64,000 nucleotides of DNA from Sphingomonas bisphenolicum (lineage in GTDB: Bacteria > Pseudomonadota > Alphaproteobacteria > Sphingomonadales > Sphingomonadaceae), in the NCBI RefSeq assembly GCF_024349785.1, contig NZ_AP018817.1, positions 124,001 to 188,000 on the forward strand. The letters run 5' to 3'. A program made the position numbers and the translations under genes. This document shows, piece by piece, positions 51,267-60,224 of this stretch (its first letter is position 1; each line of letters opens with the position of its first letter). The notes below the pieces were generated by a model. That model searched no databases, was not told the DNA's origin, and saw only the letters and a program-made list of their open reading frames with translations.

Positions 51267-51638
51267 TCAGACGGACATGCGTCTAGCCGGATCGACAGTG
51301 CCGTCGGGCCGTACACCGGCACGGGCGAGGTCGCGACCCATGCGACCGGTGAGAAAGCGATACCACATGACGAAATCCGCGCGCAGCGACCAGAGCGGGT
51401 AGCGGAAGGTCGCAGGGCGATTGCGTTCGATCAGGCCGTGGCCGGCCCAGGCGAAGCCATAGCCTGCCAGGGGCAAGGCCACGGCCATCCACCACCGCCC
51501 GGCAAAGGGCGCCGCCGCGACGAGCGCCGCCACCAGGCTGGTGCCGGCATAATGGAGCGCGCGGGTGCCCGGACGCGCATGTTCCTGCAGATAATAAGGC
51601 CAAAAGTCGCGGAAGCGCTTCATGCGTGTCACGGCCAT
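51267..51638 (-). CDS. DUF962/Mpo1-like membrane protein
   Basis: This 123-residue protein has the DUF962 opening FWPYYLQEHARPGTRALHYA followed by two hydrophobic helices (SLVAALVAAAPFAGRW, AVALPLAGYGFAWAGHG). The conserved IERNRPATFRYPLWSL lies near the C-terminus. The yeast relative Mpo1 is a dioxygenase in phytosphingosine breakdown; whether this bacterial member has that activity in a sphingolipid-containing host is open. ATG at 51638 or 51623 are possible starts; the former has AGGATGCCAGG upstream. Confidence 0.8.
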   Translation of the reverse strand: MAVTRMKRFRDFWPYYLQEHARPGTRALHYAGTSLVAALVAAAPFAGRWWMAVALPLAGYGFAWAGHGLIERNRPATFRYPLWSLRADFVMWYRFLTGRMGRDLARAGVRPDGTVDPARRMSV

Positions 51639-51690
51639 ATGCCTGGCATCCTCTCTTTGACCGCGAGCGTAACGAAACAGCCGGTGGCTG

Positions 51691-52746
51691 TTAAGTCTTA
51701 TGCGCCAGACCGTGCGCCCTGTCGGGAGCATAGAGGAAATAATCGTAAGCGGCCCGCGCCGCCTCCGCGATGATCCGGTCGCGCGCGACATGGCCCTTGC
51801 CGTCCTTCATCACGAAAACCGCGATTGCGAAGCGGCGGCCATCGGGCAGCCGCACCACGCCGACATCGTTGCCGATGCCGTTGAGCGAGCCCGTCTTGTG
51901 CGCGACCGCGGTACCGGGCGGCAACATGCCGACGATGCGCTTCTTGCCCGTTTCGCAATTCGCCATGATCGTGAACAGCCGCTGCGTGCTGGCCGCCGAC
52001 AGCGCGCGACCCGATTCATAGGCGGCGATCAGGTCGAGCATCGCCGTGGGCGTGGACGTATCCTGCAATTCAGCGGCGAAGGCCATGTTGGGCAGGTCGC
52101 GCAGGTCGCGCGTGACCAGTTGCGGGTCAGCGCGGCGGGCTGCGTCCGCATTCTGGCGGAAGCTGCCCGCCAGCGGATGGATGCCCATGGCGCGGTAGAG
52201 GAGATGGGCGGTGTCGCTGTCGACGCGCAGCCCGGTGACGCCGAGCTTGTTGACGAAGCCGGTGATCGCCTGCGGCCCGCCCGCCCGCGCGACCAGCACG
52301 TCGGTCGCATTATTGTCGCTCTTCTGGAGCATCAGTTCGAGCAGCCGGTCGATCGACAGGGTCGCGCCGGGGCGGGAGAACATCCAGGCGATGCCGCCCT
52401 CGCTCGCCAGCGCAGGATCGAGCGCAAGCTGTTCGTCGAGCCGCGCCTCCCCCGCATCGACCAGCGCGAAGATGCGCCCCGCCACCGCCACTTTATAGGC
52501 GCTGGCCATCGGGAACAGCGTGTCGCCGTTCATCGCCTGCGTCTCGCCGGTCTGGAGATCGCGCACCGCGATCCCGACCGAACCATCCGACAGGGCCGCA
52601 AAGCGCGCAAATTCACCCAACAGTTTCGCTTCGGCGGTCTGCTGGACCAGCGGCTTGGGCGGCGGGCCGAAGGCGTCCGCGCTGGGCAGTGGGGCGAGAA
52701 ACAGGCCGAAAGCGGCGAGCAAGCTGACGGGACGAGCGAACGACAT
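51691..52746 (-). CDS. class A beta-lactamase-like serine hydrolase
   Basis: This 351-residue exported protein has a signal ending near LPSADA. The motifs are Ser82-AYK85 (nucleophile and base), Ser143-Asp144-Asn145 and Lys284-Thr285-Gly286, in the class A order. In the omega-loop, counting back from DTSTP puts Asn at the position of Asn170 but Arg, not Glu, at the position of the deacylating Glu166 (RDLPN instead of ExxLN). The region before it is also longer than usual. It may therefore be a poor beta-lactamase or a different hydrolase. It is a single gene with no regulator nearby. Confidence 0.75.
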   Translation of the reverse strand: MSFARPVSLLAAFGLFLAPLPSADAFGPPPKPLVQQTAEAKLLGEFARFAALSDGSVGIAVRDLQTGETQAMNGDTLFPMASAYKVAVAGRIFALVDAGEARLDEQLALDPALASEGGIAWMFSRPGATLSIDRLLELMLQKSDNNATDVLVARAGGPQAITGFVNKLGVTGLRVDSDTAHLLYRAMGIHPLAGSFRQNADAARRADPQLVTRDLRDLPNMAFAAELQDTSTPTAMLDLIAAYESGRALSAASTQRLFTIMANCETGKKRIVGMLPPGTAVAHKTGSLNGIGNDVGVVRLPDGRRFAIAVFVMKDGKGHVARDRIIAEAARAAYDYFLYAPDRAHGLAHKT

Positions 52747-52842
52747 GTTTTGCCTGTCGCGGATCAGCGCGCGGGAGGCAAGAGGCTTTGCCCCCGAAAC
52801 AGGCAGGTTGACAGGACTTTGCGCCCCGCGCCATCAGACGGC

Positions 52843-53556
52843 ATGAGCGACACCATCAAGCTGCACGAAAGCTGGCGCGCGCCGCTGGCCGACCAATTCG
52901 CCGCCCCGCACATGCAGGGACTGAAACATTTCCTGCAGGCGGAGAAAGCGGCGGGGAAGCGCATCTTCCCGAAAGGCAGCGAATATTTCCGCGCGCTGGA
53001 CCTGACCCCGCTGGATCAGGTGAAAGCCGTGATATTGGGGCAAGACCCCTATCATGGCGAAGGGCAGGCCCATGGCCTGTGCTTTTCGGTACAGCCGGGC
53101 GTGCGCACGCCACCGTCGCTGGTCAATATCTACAAGGAGATGGAGGCGGATCTGGGCATCCCACGGGCCAGCCATGGCTTTCTGGAGCATTGGGCCAGAC
53201 AGGGCGTGCTGCTGCTCAACAGCGTGCTGACGGTGGAGATGGGGCGGGCCGCGTCGCATCAGGGCAAGGGCTGGGAACTGTTCACCGACGCGGTGGTGCG
53301 GATCGTCGCACAGAAGGAAGAGCCGGTCGTCTTCCTGTTGTGGGGCGCCTATGCGCAGCGCAAGGCGGGCTTCGTCGATCAGAGCCGCCATCTGGTCATC
53401 AAGTCCGCGCACCCCTCCCCCCTTTCCGCGCACAACGGTTTTCTGGGATCGCGGCCCTTTTCCAGGGCCAACGCCTTTCTGGAAGCCAAGGGCCGCGGTG
53501 CGATCGACTGGGCGCTGCCGCCATTGGGCGGCGGGCAGCAGGCGCTGTCTCTTTAG
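52843..53556 (+). CDS. ung: uracil-DNA glycosylase
   Basis: This is a 237-residue family 1 UDG. The water-activating motif GQDPYHG (Asp68) and the DNA-intercalating [11 protein letters not shown] are both intact, as is [11 protein letters not shown]. It removes uracil from DNA at the start of base excision repair. The length matches the family. It is a monocistronic gene, divergent from the beta-lactamase-like gene, with a 96-nt gap. Confidence 0.96.
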   Translation: MSDTIKLHESWRAPLADQFAAPHMQGLKHFLQAEKAAGKRIFPKGSEYFRALDLTPLDQVKAVILGQDPYHGEGQAHGLCFSVQPGVRTPPSLVNIYKEMEADLGIPRASHGFLEHWARQGVLLLNSVLTVEMGRAASHQGKGWELFTDAVVRIVAQKEEPVVFLLWGAYAQRKAGFVDQSRHLVIKSAHPSPLSAHNGFLGSRPFSRANAFLEAKGRGAIDWALPPLGGGQQALSL

Positions 53557-53670
53557 ATGTTCCAATGTCTTAGCTGAACCGCGCATAACAGGCCGGTTCA
53601 GGAACGAAACAAGTGCCTCATGCGATACCCCAATCACAGTCAGAGATTTCAGGGTTTGAGGAGAATATAG

Positions 53671-54021
53671 ATGATCTTTCGTAAAGCCATTTTGGCCACC
53701 GCCCTTGCCGCCGCGTCGCTGAGCGCCGTGGTCCCCGCGACATCCTATGCGCGCGACCATGATCGTCGCGGCTATCATCGCGACTATCGCGGCGATCATC
53801 ATCGTGGCGACCGCTATGCCGATCGGCGCGGCTATCGCGACGACAACCGCTACCGCTGCCGCAAGTCGGGCGGCACCACCGGTCTGCTGCTGGGCGGCGT
53901 AGCCGGCGCGCTGCTGGGCCGGGCCGTTGACACGCGCGGCGACCGTGCGCCAGGTACGATCATCGGCGCGGGCGCCGGCGCGCTGGCTGGCCGCGCGATC
54001 GACCGCAACGGCAGCTGCTAA
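53671..54021 (+). CDS. glycine-zipper 2TM domain envelope protein
   Basis: This 116-residue exported protein has a signal (ATALAAASLSAVVPATSYA). It is followed by a low-complexity segment rich in Arg, His, Asp, Tyr and Gly (repeats of RRGYRDD type) and then a glycine-zipper (TTGLLLGGVAGALLGRAVD, GTIIGAGAGALAGRAID). Such zippers sit in the outer membrane or periplasm; the role is not established. GAGGAG precedes the ATG, and a strong terminator follows. Confidence 0.8.
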   Translation: MIFRKAILATALAAASLSAVVPATSYARDHDRRGYHRDYRGDHHRGDRYADRRGYRDDNRYRCRKSGGTTGLLLGGVAGALLGRAVDTRGDRAPGTIIGAGAGALAGRAIDRNGSC

Positions 54022-54024
54022 AAC

Positions 54025-54064
54025 AAAAAAGGCGCGTGGGACAATCCGTCCCCGCGCCTTTTTG
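54025..54064 (+). terminator. rho-independent terminator
   Basis: An A-run, then GGCGCG paired with CGCGCC, then a T-run (CGCGCCTTTTT) follow the glycine-zipper gene within 5 nt. It may also work for the opposite strand because the A-run mirrors the T-run; rpoZ ends at 54140 on that strand. Confidence 0.85.
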
Positions 54065-54139
54065 CTGTCTCAAAAAGGTCGAGGCCCGGTCCCGCTTGCG
54101 CAGGCCGAGCCTCTTTCCCTCTCCAAACTCTTCCAGCGA

Positions 54140-54484
54140 TCAGCCGTCGTAATCGCCGCCAATATTCTGGTTGCGCGGCGGCGCGGCGGCGGTCAGGCGC
54201 AGAGCCTCCGCCGACTGGGCGATCGAACCGATCTCGTCCGGCGTATCGTCATCGTCGATCTGCACCTTCTGCAGCGACGCGACGACCGAATCATGCAGAT
54301 CGGCAGGCAAGACGGTTTCCTCGGCGATCTCGCGCAGGGCGACGACCGGATTCTTGTCCCGGTCGCGGTCGAGCGTCAGCTCGGCGCCGCCGGAAATCTC
54401 CCGCGCGCGCTGGGCGGCGAGCAGGACGAGGTCAAAACGGTTGGTAACCTTGTCGACGCAATCTTCGACGGTAACGCGGGCCAA
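54140..54484 (-). CDS. rpoZ: RNA polymerase omega subunit
   Basis: This is a 114-residue omega subunit. The family core is [20 protein letters not shown] followed by [15 protein letters not shown] and [12 protein letters not shown]. It binds the beta' subunit and aids RNA polymerase assembly. No ATG is in place: the start is TTG at 54484, six bases after a strong AGGAGG. The C-terminal ~50 residues are acidic and poorly conserved, as in other sphingomonads. Confidence 0.93.
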   Translation of the reverse strand: MARVTVEDCVDKVTNRFDLVLLAAQRAREISGGAELTLDRDRDKNPVVALREIAEETVLPADLHDSVVASLQKVQIDDDDTPDEIGSIAQSAEALRLTAAAPPRNQNIGGDYDG

Positions 54485-54610
54485 ACAGGGCCTCCTGCAA
54501 ATAACGGAAGGAAAGTCGTGAACGGGCCGCCTAGCAGCCGTCCCTGCGAGAGTCAATGAAAAGGCCATAAAGCCATGGCGATACACGAGCGAAATGGGCA
54601 TGAAGGGGAT

Positions 54611-55813
54611 ATGGCGACCGTCGAGCCCGCCCCAGCCTGCGCGCAAGCGGACGATATCCGCCTGGACCTGCACGGCAATCATCTGCGCCTGATCGCGGAA
54701 GGCCCGGCCCTGCGCGACACGCTGATCGCCCTGATCGACGGGGCGCAACACTGCCTGAAGCTCTATTATTATATCTTCGCGGCCGACGGCAGCGGAACGC
54801 TGGTCCGCGACGCGCTGATCGCGGCGCGACGACGCGGGGTAGCGGTGACACTCATGATCGACGGGTTCGGATCGTCCGCCACGCCCGACGCTTTTTTCGC
54901 GCCGCTGATCGAGGCGGGCGGGTCATTCGCGCGGTTCGGCACCAGCCGTTCCACCCGCTACCTGATCCGCAACCATCAGAAGATGGCGATTGCCGACGAC
55001 AAAAGACTGATGATCGGCGGCTTCAATGTCGAGGACGGCTATTTCGGGATTCCCGCCGAGGATTGCTGGCGCGACATCGGCTTGCTGATCGTCGGCGACC
55101 AGGTCGAGGCGATGACCCTCTGGTATGGCCAGCTATGGCGTTGGGGATCGACGAAGAAACATCGCTTCCGCACTTTGCGGCGCATGGTCCGACAATGGCA
55201 TCCGTCGCTCCATCACCACCCAGACGACCCGTTCCGCTGGCTGATCGGCGGACCGACCCGGCGCCTGAGCCCCTGGGCGCAAGTGGTGAAGCATGACCTG
55301 GAGCAGGCGGCGCGGGTCGATATGATCGCCGCCTATTTTTCGCCAGGACGCGGGATGCTCAAACGCATCGCCCGCGCCGCGCAGCGCAAGGGCGCGCGCA
55401 TCATTCTGCCGGCCAGATCGGACAATGGCGCGACAGTCGCGGCGGCGCGATTGCTCTACGGGCCGCTCTTGCGGCGAGGCGTGAATATATACGAATATCA
55501 GCCGTGCAAGCTGCACATGAAGCTGATCGTCATCGACGATGCGGTCTATGTGGGATCGGCCAATTTCGACATGCGCAGCCTGTTCATCAACCTGGAGGTG
55601 ATGCTGCGGGTGGAAGATGCCGGCTTCGCCGAAGAAGTGCGCCAGTTCATCGGGCGCGAGGCGGCGCGGAGCCGGGCGATCAGCCTGGAGGCGCATCGGT
55701 CGGGTCGCAGCGGGCTGACCCTCCTGAAACAGTGGATCAGCTATCTGCTGGTCGGCGTGCTCGACTATACGGTGACGCGGCGGCTGAATTTCCGCGACCC
55801 CGATGCCGATTGA
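54611..55813 (+). CDS. phospholipase D/cardiolipin synthase-like protein
   Basis: This 400-residue protein has two HKD-type motifs: [19 protein letters not shown] and [20 protein letters not shown]. These are the catalytic halves of cardiolipin synthases and related phosphatidyltransferases. There is no N-terminal membrane pair, so it resembles the ClsB/ClsC type more than ClsA. The C-terminal region ([18 protein letters not shown]) could lie at the membrane. The ATG at 54611 has AAGGGGAT upstream; 54575 is an alternative. It is divergent from rpoZ. Confidence 0.87.
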   Translation: MATVEPAPACAQADDIRLDLHGNHLRLIAEGPALRDTLIALIDGAQHCLKLYYYIFAADGSGTLVRDALIAARRRGVAVTLMIDGFGSSATPDAFFAPLIEAGGSFARFGTSRSTRYLIRNHQKMAIADDKRLMIGGFNVEDGYFGIPAEDCWRDIGLLIVGDQVEAMTLWYGQLWRWGSTKKHRFRTLRRMVRQWHPSLHHHPDDPFRWLIGGPTRRLSPWAQVVKHDLEQAARVDMIAAYFSPGRGMLKRIARAAQRKGARIILPARSDNGATVAAARLLYGPLLRRGVNIYEYQPCKLHMKLIVIDDAVYVGSANFDMRSLFINLEVMLRVEDAGFAEEVRQFIGREAARSRAISLEAHRSGRSGLTLLKQWISYLLVGVLDYTVTRRLNFRDPDAD

Positions 55814-55851
55814 CGGGGAGGACGGGCCGCCCCCCCCGTGAACAGTGCCGT

Positions 55852-56217
55852 TTAGCGACCATTGTCGGTCAGTACGCGAACCTCGCCGACCGGATAGCCC
55901 TTTTCGGCCATTTCCTTGGCATAGTCGCCGCGAGCGTCGGCCAGCTCGGCGCGATATTCCTCCCAGGCGTCGCGATTATCCTCCGCGTCGGACGAACCGC
56001 GCAGATCGTTGGTCAGTTCCTTGCGCGCTTCGGCCAGATCGGTCTGATAGTTGAACCAGTAATCATTCTGCACGCCAGCGATCGGCGCCTGATAGACCAG
56101 TTGGGTTTCGACCCGGGCCAGCTGCTCTTCATAGCTGACCGGGCCTTCCTGCGCCATGGCGGCGGCAGGAGCCATGCCCAGCAAGGCGGTGGCGGCGATA
56201 AGCTTTGCGTACATCAT
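55852..56217 (-). CDS. exported hypothetical protein
   Basis: This 121-residue protein has a signal peptide (LIAATALLGMAPAAAMAQ) and a charged, mostly helical mature part (LARVETQLVYQAPIAG, AEARKELTNDLRGSSDAEDN, YRAELADARGDYAKEMAEKG). I do not recognise a family. The ATG at 56217 (or the adjacent one at 56214) has GAGGAGAAG upstream. It converges with the phospholipase gene and is a single gene on its strand. Confidence 0.7.
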   Translation of the reverse strand: MMYAKLIAATALLGMAPAAAMAQEGPVSYEEQLARVETQLVYQAPIAGVQNDYWFNYQTDLAEARKELTNDLRGSSDAEDNRDAWEEYRAELADARGDYAKEMAEKGYPVGEVRVLTDNGR

Positions 56218-56390
56218 GGGTTCTTCTCCTCTTCTGATCTGAACCATGCATGGCACAACGCGCCGACCCCGGCCCTTTTCGCCTGAACGGATATGCAGAA
56301 TGGACGAAGCGAGGCATTGAGGCGACGGGCCGACGCGCGAAAATCCCCGAAAATCAGGGCTTATCGGCCTGAAGTCAGTCGGTTAAAAGC

Positions 56391-56951
56391 CTAGCGGACC
56401 ACCAGATAGAAAGCGGCAGGAACCGACCCGCCATTTTCGATGACGATGTCGTAGCGGTCGGTGAAAAGCGGCAGCCAGGCGCAGTCCGCCTGGGTGCCGC
56501 CGATCGGCTTGGCGCACAGGGTATTACCATCCGCGCCCTGCACCCGCATCGACAGATTGGCCGCGCCGTGAGCCGGGGCGACCGAAATCTGGGCGCGCTG
56601 TCCGGCGAAGAAAAGCTGCCGCACGGTCACGCTGTCCCCCGCGCCGAGCGATCCGCGCCGATAGGCCGGCCCCAGCGCCCGGCCGCGAAAACCGAGCGCC
56701 GACTGAGTGACGCCATGATCCTGCGCCTCCTGCGTCCATAGCGCCGCGAGATCATCCTGCCCTTCGGCCGGGGTCGCGCCGAGCGCCTTGAGGATTTGCG
56801 CCGTGTCGAGCAGCGCGGCATGATCGCCATGGCCCTGCGCGACCTCGCCTTCCATCAACGTCCGCAACACCGGATCGGCAGGCAGCATGTCGGCTGCCGG
56901 CGCGGCCGGTCCGGCGACAAGCAGCAATCCCGGCAAGAGCAGCCTAATCAT
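56391..56951 (-). CDS. exported hypothetical protein in the sensor-kinase operon
   Basis: This 186-residue protein has a short signal (LLLPGLLLVAGPAAPA). The mature C-terminal half is beta-rich (SVTVRQLFFAGQRAQISVAP, RYDIVIENGGSVPAAFYLVV) with a Cys pair (NTLCAKPIGG, ADCAWLPLF) that could form a disulfide. I do not recognise the family. The start overlaps the 3' end of the histidine kinase gene by 8 bp, so it is the third gene of that operon and may be its target or sensory partner. Confidence 0.7.
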   Translation of the reverse strand: MIRLLLPGLLLVAGPAAPAADMLPADPVLRTLMEGEVAQGHGDHAALLDTAQILKALGATPAEGQDDLAALWTQEAQDHGVTQSALGFRGRALGPAYRRGSLGAGDSVTVRQLFFAGQRAQISVAPAHGAANLSMRVQGADGNTLCAKPIGGTQADCAWLPLFTDRYDIVIENGGSVPAAFYLVVR

Positions 56952-58296
56952 CGCGGTCCTCCGGCTGGAGCACGAACCGCGCACCGGGCGCGGCGTCCTC
57001 CACATGCAGCGACAATTCGTGCCGCTCTGCGATCGCCCTGGCGAGCGAAAGGCCAAGGCCATGCCCCCCGCCCCGCGCGCCGTCAAGCCGGACATAGCGT
57101 TCGAACACCCGCTCGCGGTCGGCCGGCGGGATGCCGGGGCCATTATCCTGCACCACGATATGCGGACCGGGCGCCAGTTCCAGCACGATGGAGCCACCGG
57201 TCGGCACATATTTGAAGGCATTGTCGAGCAGGTTGGACATGAGCCGGGTCATCTGCATCGGGTCGGCGCGCACGCGCACCCCTGGCGCGATCCGCGCATG
57301 GAAGCCGATGCCCAGATCCTCCGCGCTGGCGCCGTAGAGATCGGCCAGGCTTTCGGCAACGTCGCTGAGATCGACTTCGGCCAGACCGCGCAGGTCGCCG
57401 CGCATCGCCTGCGTGCCGGCAATATCGAGCAGCGAATCGAGCAGGCGCACGACGCTTCGGATTTCCGCCCGCGACTGATCCAGCGTGCGCAACAGCGCCT
57501 CGTCCTGCGTCCCCTCCATCGCCTTGAGGATGCGGGTGTCGAGATGCATCAGCGGAGTGCGAATCTCATGCGCGGTCTGGTCCGACACGGTGCGTTGCGC
57601 CTCGACCAGCCGTTCGACCTGGTCGAGCATGGCGTTGGTGTTGGCGGCCAGTTCGGCCAGTTCATCATTGTCCCCCGGCCCGGGCACGCGGGCGGCGATC
57701 CGGCCCGCGCGAACCGCTGCGAAGGTGGCGTTCACCACCTCCACCCGCGCACGCAGGCGACGGGCGGCGAAATGGCCGGCGATCAGGCTGAGAAGCGCGA
57801 TGCCCGCTCCGGCGACGGCAAAGGCGGTGGCAAGCCGGGTGAGCAGCGCCTGCCCGCGATAGCTGCTGCGCCCCACCAGCAGGCGCGCGCCGGTACCGAG
57901 CTGGGTCGCACGGGCGAACATGCGGTCGCCGTCGGGCAGGTTGACGTAGCGCGCCTCCGACACTTCGGATGCGATGACCGGCCAGCGGTCGAGATTGCCC
58001 GCCAGACGGCGACCGGCCGGATCGGTCAGCAGATACCAGCTACGTTCGCCATCCTCACGATACATGGCGAGGCGATCGGCGATCCGCGCCTTCAGTTCCG
58101 CCTCGTCGCTGCTGAGATAGATGTCGGCGAGTCCGGCCAGGTCGGTATCGACCTCCCGCGCCAGCATCGCCCGGCCATCATCCTCGACGATCTTCTGCAC
58201 CACCAGGAACAGCGCCAGCGTGGAGAGCAGGCTAACCAGCAGCGCCGACAGGGTGACCCGCCCGAAGACCGAACGGAACAGCCCGGGTCTAGGCAC
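56944..58296 (-). CDS. membrane sensor histidine kinase
   Basis: This 450-residue kinase has two membrane helices (residues ~13-34 and ~155-177) flanking a ~120-residue periplasmic sensor, then HAMP and HisKA. The phosphorylated His243 is in DQTAHEIRTPLMHL, and an HATPase domain follows (LLDNAFKYV, VQDNGPGIP, GGHGLGLSLARAIAE). The start is GTG at 58296, overlapping the response regulator stop by 8 bp. The signal sensed is unknown. It pairs with the OmpR-type regulator. Confidence 0.9.
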   Translation of the reverse strand: MPRPGLFRSVFGRVTLSALLVSLLSTLALFLVVQKIVEDDGRAMLAREVDTDLAGLADIYLSSDEAELKARIADRLAMYREDGERSWYLLTDPAGRRLAGNLDRWPVIASEVSEARYVNLPDGDRMFARATQLGTGARLLVGRSSYRGQALLTRLATAFAVAGAGIALLSLIAGHFAARRLRARVEVVNATFAAVRAGRIAARVPGPGDNDELAELAANTNAMLDQVERLVEAQRTVSDQTAHEIRTPLMHLDTRILKAMEGTQDEALLRTLDQSRAEIRSVVRLLDSLLDIAGTQAMRGDLRGLAEVDLSDVAESLADLYGASAEDLGIGFHARIAPGVRVRADPMQMTRLMSNLLDNAFKYVPTGGSIVLELAPGPHIVVQDNGPGIPPADRERVFERYVRLDGARGGGHGLGLSLARAIAERHELSLHVEDAAPGARFVLQPEDRDD

Positions 58297-59005
58297 TGCT
58301 GGCCCCTGCCCCCGCCGCAGCGATCAGGCGATAACCGGTACCCCACACGGTTTCCAGTACCGGGCCATCGATCCCGTCCTCCAGCTTGCGGCGCAGACGG
58401 CCGACATTCACGTCGACGACATTGGTCTGGGGATCGAAGCTCAATTTCCATACCTGCCGCAGCAGCATTTCGCGCGTCACCACTTCGCCGGCATGTTCCA
58501 TCAGATAACGGAACAGTTCGAATTCCTTGGGCGAGAGCGGCAGATGCTTGCCCTGGCGAAAGGCCGTGCGCGCCTTCACATGGCATTCCAGGTCGCCAAA
58601 CAGCAGCACCGGCTCATGGCTGCGCCGGCTGGCCCGACGCCACAGCGCGCGGACGCGCGCGACCAGTTCGTCGGGTTCGAACGGCTTGGCGAGATAATCG
58701 TCCACGCCGCTTTCCAGGCCCTCGACCCGATGTTCGCTGCGGCCGAGCGCCGACAGCATCAGCACCGGGGCGCCTACACCCGCCACCCGCAGCCGGGTGA
58801 CGATGTCGATGCCCGACAGATGGGGCAACATGCGGTCGAGGATGATGACGTCGTGGCTGCCGCCACCGGCGCGGTTGAGGCCGGTGGCGCCGTCGATCGC
58901 CTGTTCCACCACCATGCCGGCGTCGCTGAGGATCGTGGCGATGTTGGCGCGCGCGGCCTCGTCATCTTCCACCAGCAATATCGAAATCGCGTCTGCCTGC
59001 GCCAT
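58289..59005 (-). CDS. OmpR-family response regulator
   Basis: This 238-residue regulator has an N-terminal receiver with Asp57 in VIILDRMLPHLSG, acidic residues DD (14-15) and Lys in YLAKPFEPDEL. The C-terminal winged helix (KEFELFRYLMEHAGEVVTRE, DVNVGRLRRKLED, ETVWGTGYRL) binds DNA. It is the first gene of the regulator-kinase-exported protein operon. The ATG at 59005 is chosen from the adjacent pair 59005/59008 for spacing from GGGGG. Target genes are not apparent in the window. Confidence 0.92.
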   Translation of the reverse strand: MAQADAISILLVEDDEAARANIATILSDAGMVVEQAIDGATGLNRAGGGSHDVIILDRMLPHLSGIDIVTRLRVAGVGAPVLMLSALGRSEHRVEGLESGVDDYLAKPFEPDELVARVRALWRRASRRSHEPVLLFGDLECHVKARTAFRQGKHLPLSPKEFELFRYLMEHAGEVVTREMLLRQVWKLSFDPQTNVVDVNVGRLRRKLEDGIDGPVLETVWGTGYRLIAAAGAGASSA

Positions 59006-59028
59006 CATGTCCCCCGGCTCGCAGATAA

Positions 59029-59083
59029 CGCGAAAGGCCGCCAGTGACAAAGGCTGTTAGCCTGTCACTGGCGGCCTTTCGCG
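59029..59083. repeat. 21-bp perfect inverted repeat upstream of the two-component operon
   Basis: CGCGAAAGGCCGCCAGTGACA (arm 59029-59049) is repeated inverted without a mismatch at 59063-59083. The 13-nt loop itself can form GGCT-GTT-AGCC. It lies between the TauE/SafE stop and the response regulator start, on the same strand. It could terminate the first transcript or act in the leader of the second; no T-run is present. Confidence 0.8.
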
Positions 59084-59103
59084 CAAAGCCCCGGCTTTGG
59101 CGT

Positions 59104-59934
59104 CTATATTTTGAGCCCGGCGCGCAGCATGAGGCAGCCGATTACGAGCAGATAGGCGCCGAAGATCTTCTTGAGCGGACCGGCGGGCAGGCTGTGGGCG
59201 GCGGCCACGCCGAGCGGCGCGGTCAGCATCGACATGGAGGCGATCGCCAGCGTGGCGGGGATGTTGATATAGCCCAGCGAACCCCAGGGCAGGCCGCCTT
59301 CCTTCAGGCCGATGATCGCGAAGCCGATGGTCGTCGGGATGGCGATCAGCGTGCCGATTCCCGATGCCGTGGCGATCGCCCGGTGGATGGTGCGGCCGCA
59401 CAGCGTCATCACCATGATGGCGATGGTGCCGCCGCCGATGCCCAGCAGCGAGGAAAAGGTGCCCAGCCCGCCGGCAATGCCCATGCGCAATATGCCCGAC
59501 GGCATCGTGTCGCTGACGACCTTGCCGCTCACCCGGGGCAGCAGGAAGTTCAGCGACATCAGGATCACGCCGCCGCCGAAGATCATCTTCAGCGTGCGGC
59601 CATCGACATGGCTGGCTAGCATCACGCCCGCGCCGCAGCCCAGGACGATCCAGGGCGCCCAGGTCTTGAGCACCTCGAACTCCACCGCGCCGCGCTTGGC
59701 GTGCGACAGGAGCGAACGAATCGAGGTGACGATGATGGTCGCCGCCGACGTGCCGATCGCGACATGGGCGATGGCGTCATGCGTGCCGCCGAGCAGCGGC
59801 AGCACGACCAGCAGGGCCGGCACCACGACGAAGCCGCCGCCAATGCCGAAAATGCCCGCGGCAAAGCCCGCGAGCAAGCCGGCGGCCAGCATCGCGATGA
59901 GCGGAATGAGCCAGGTCATGACATCGCCCTGCAT
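59104..59934 (-). CDS. TauE/SafE family permease
   Basis: This 276-residue inner-membrane protein has about eight hydrophobic helices in two similar halves. Each half carries the family GIGGG motif (FGIGGGFVVVP and LLGIGGGTIAIM). TauE/SafE proteins export sulfite, sulfoacetate or similar anions, or take up others; the substrate is not deducible here, as no sulfur gene is near. The ATG at 59934 has AAGGGGCG upstream. It is transcribed toward the two-component operon, from which a long hairpin separates it. Confidence 0.87.
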   Translation of the reverse strand: MQGDVMTWLIPLIAMLAAGLLAGFAAGIFGIGGGFVVVPALLVVLPLLGGTHDAIAHVAIGTSAATIIVTSIRSLLSHAKRGAVEFEVLKTWAPWIVLGCGAGVMLASHVDGRTLKMIFGGGVILMSLNFLLPRVSGKVVSDTMPSGILRMGIAGGLGTFSSLLGIGGGTIAIMVMTLCGRTIHRAIATASGIGTLIAIPTTIGFAIIGLKEGGLPWGSLGYINIPATLAIASMSMLTAPLGVAAAHSLPAGPLKKIFGAYLLVIGCLMLRAGLKI

Positions 59935-60224
59935 TACAGCGCCCCTTCCTGCCCAGTGCGGCCAGTGCGCATGATGTTGCGTGCGCCTCTGCGGATCAAG
60001 GCGGCGAATATGGGGAAATCGACCATGACGTTAAACCATGCCTCTCTTCGGCGGAATCAAGCTGCATGGGGGCATGTGGTCATGTCCCCCTGTCCCGCTA
60101 GACGAACGAGGTGCGCGAACCCGCAAGCCACTGTCCCAAAGTCTGACGCATGGGAGAAACAAAATCGCGACGGCGACCTAGGCGTAAAAGGCAACGCCGG
60201 CCGGCCGACGGTCGATGGCGCAGG

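Noticed and set aside
56887..58800. Plus-strand frame of 637 codons over the histidine kinase
   Set aside because: It is antisense to a clear kinase/regulator pair, and its composition is typical of shadow frames in GC-rich DNA.
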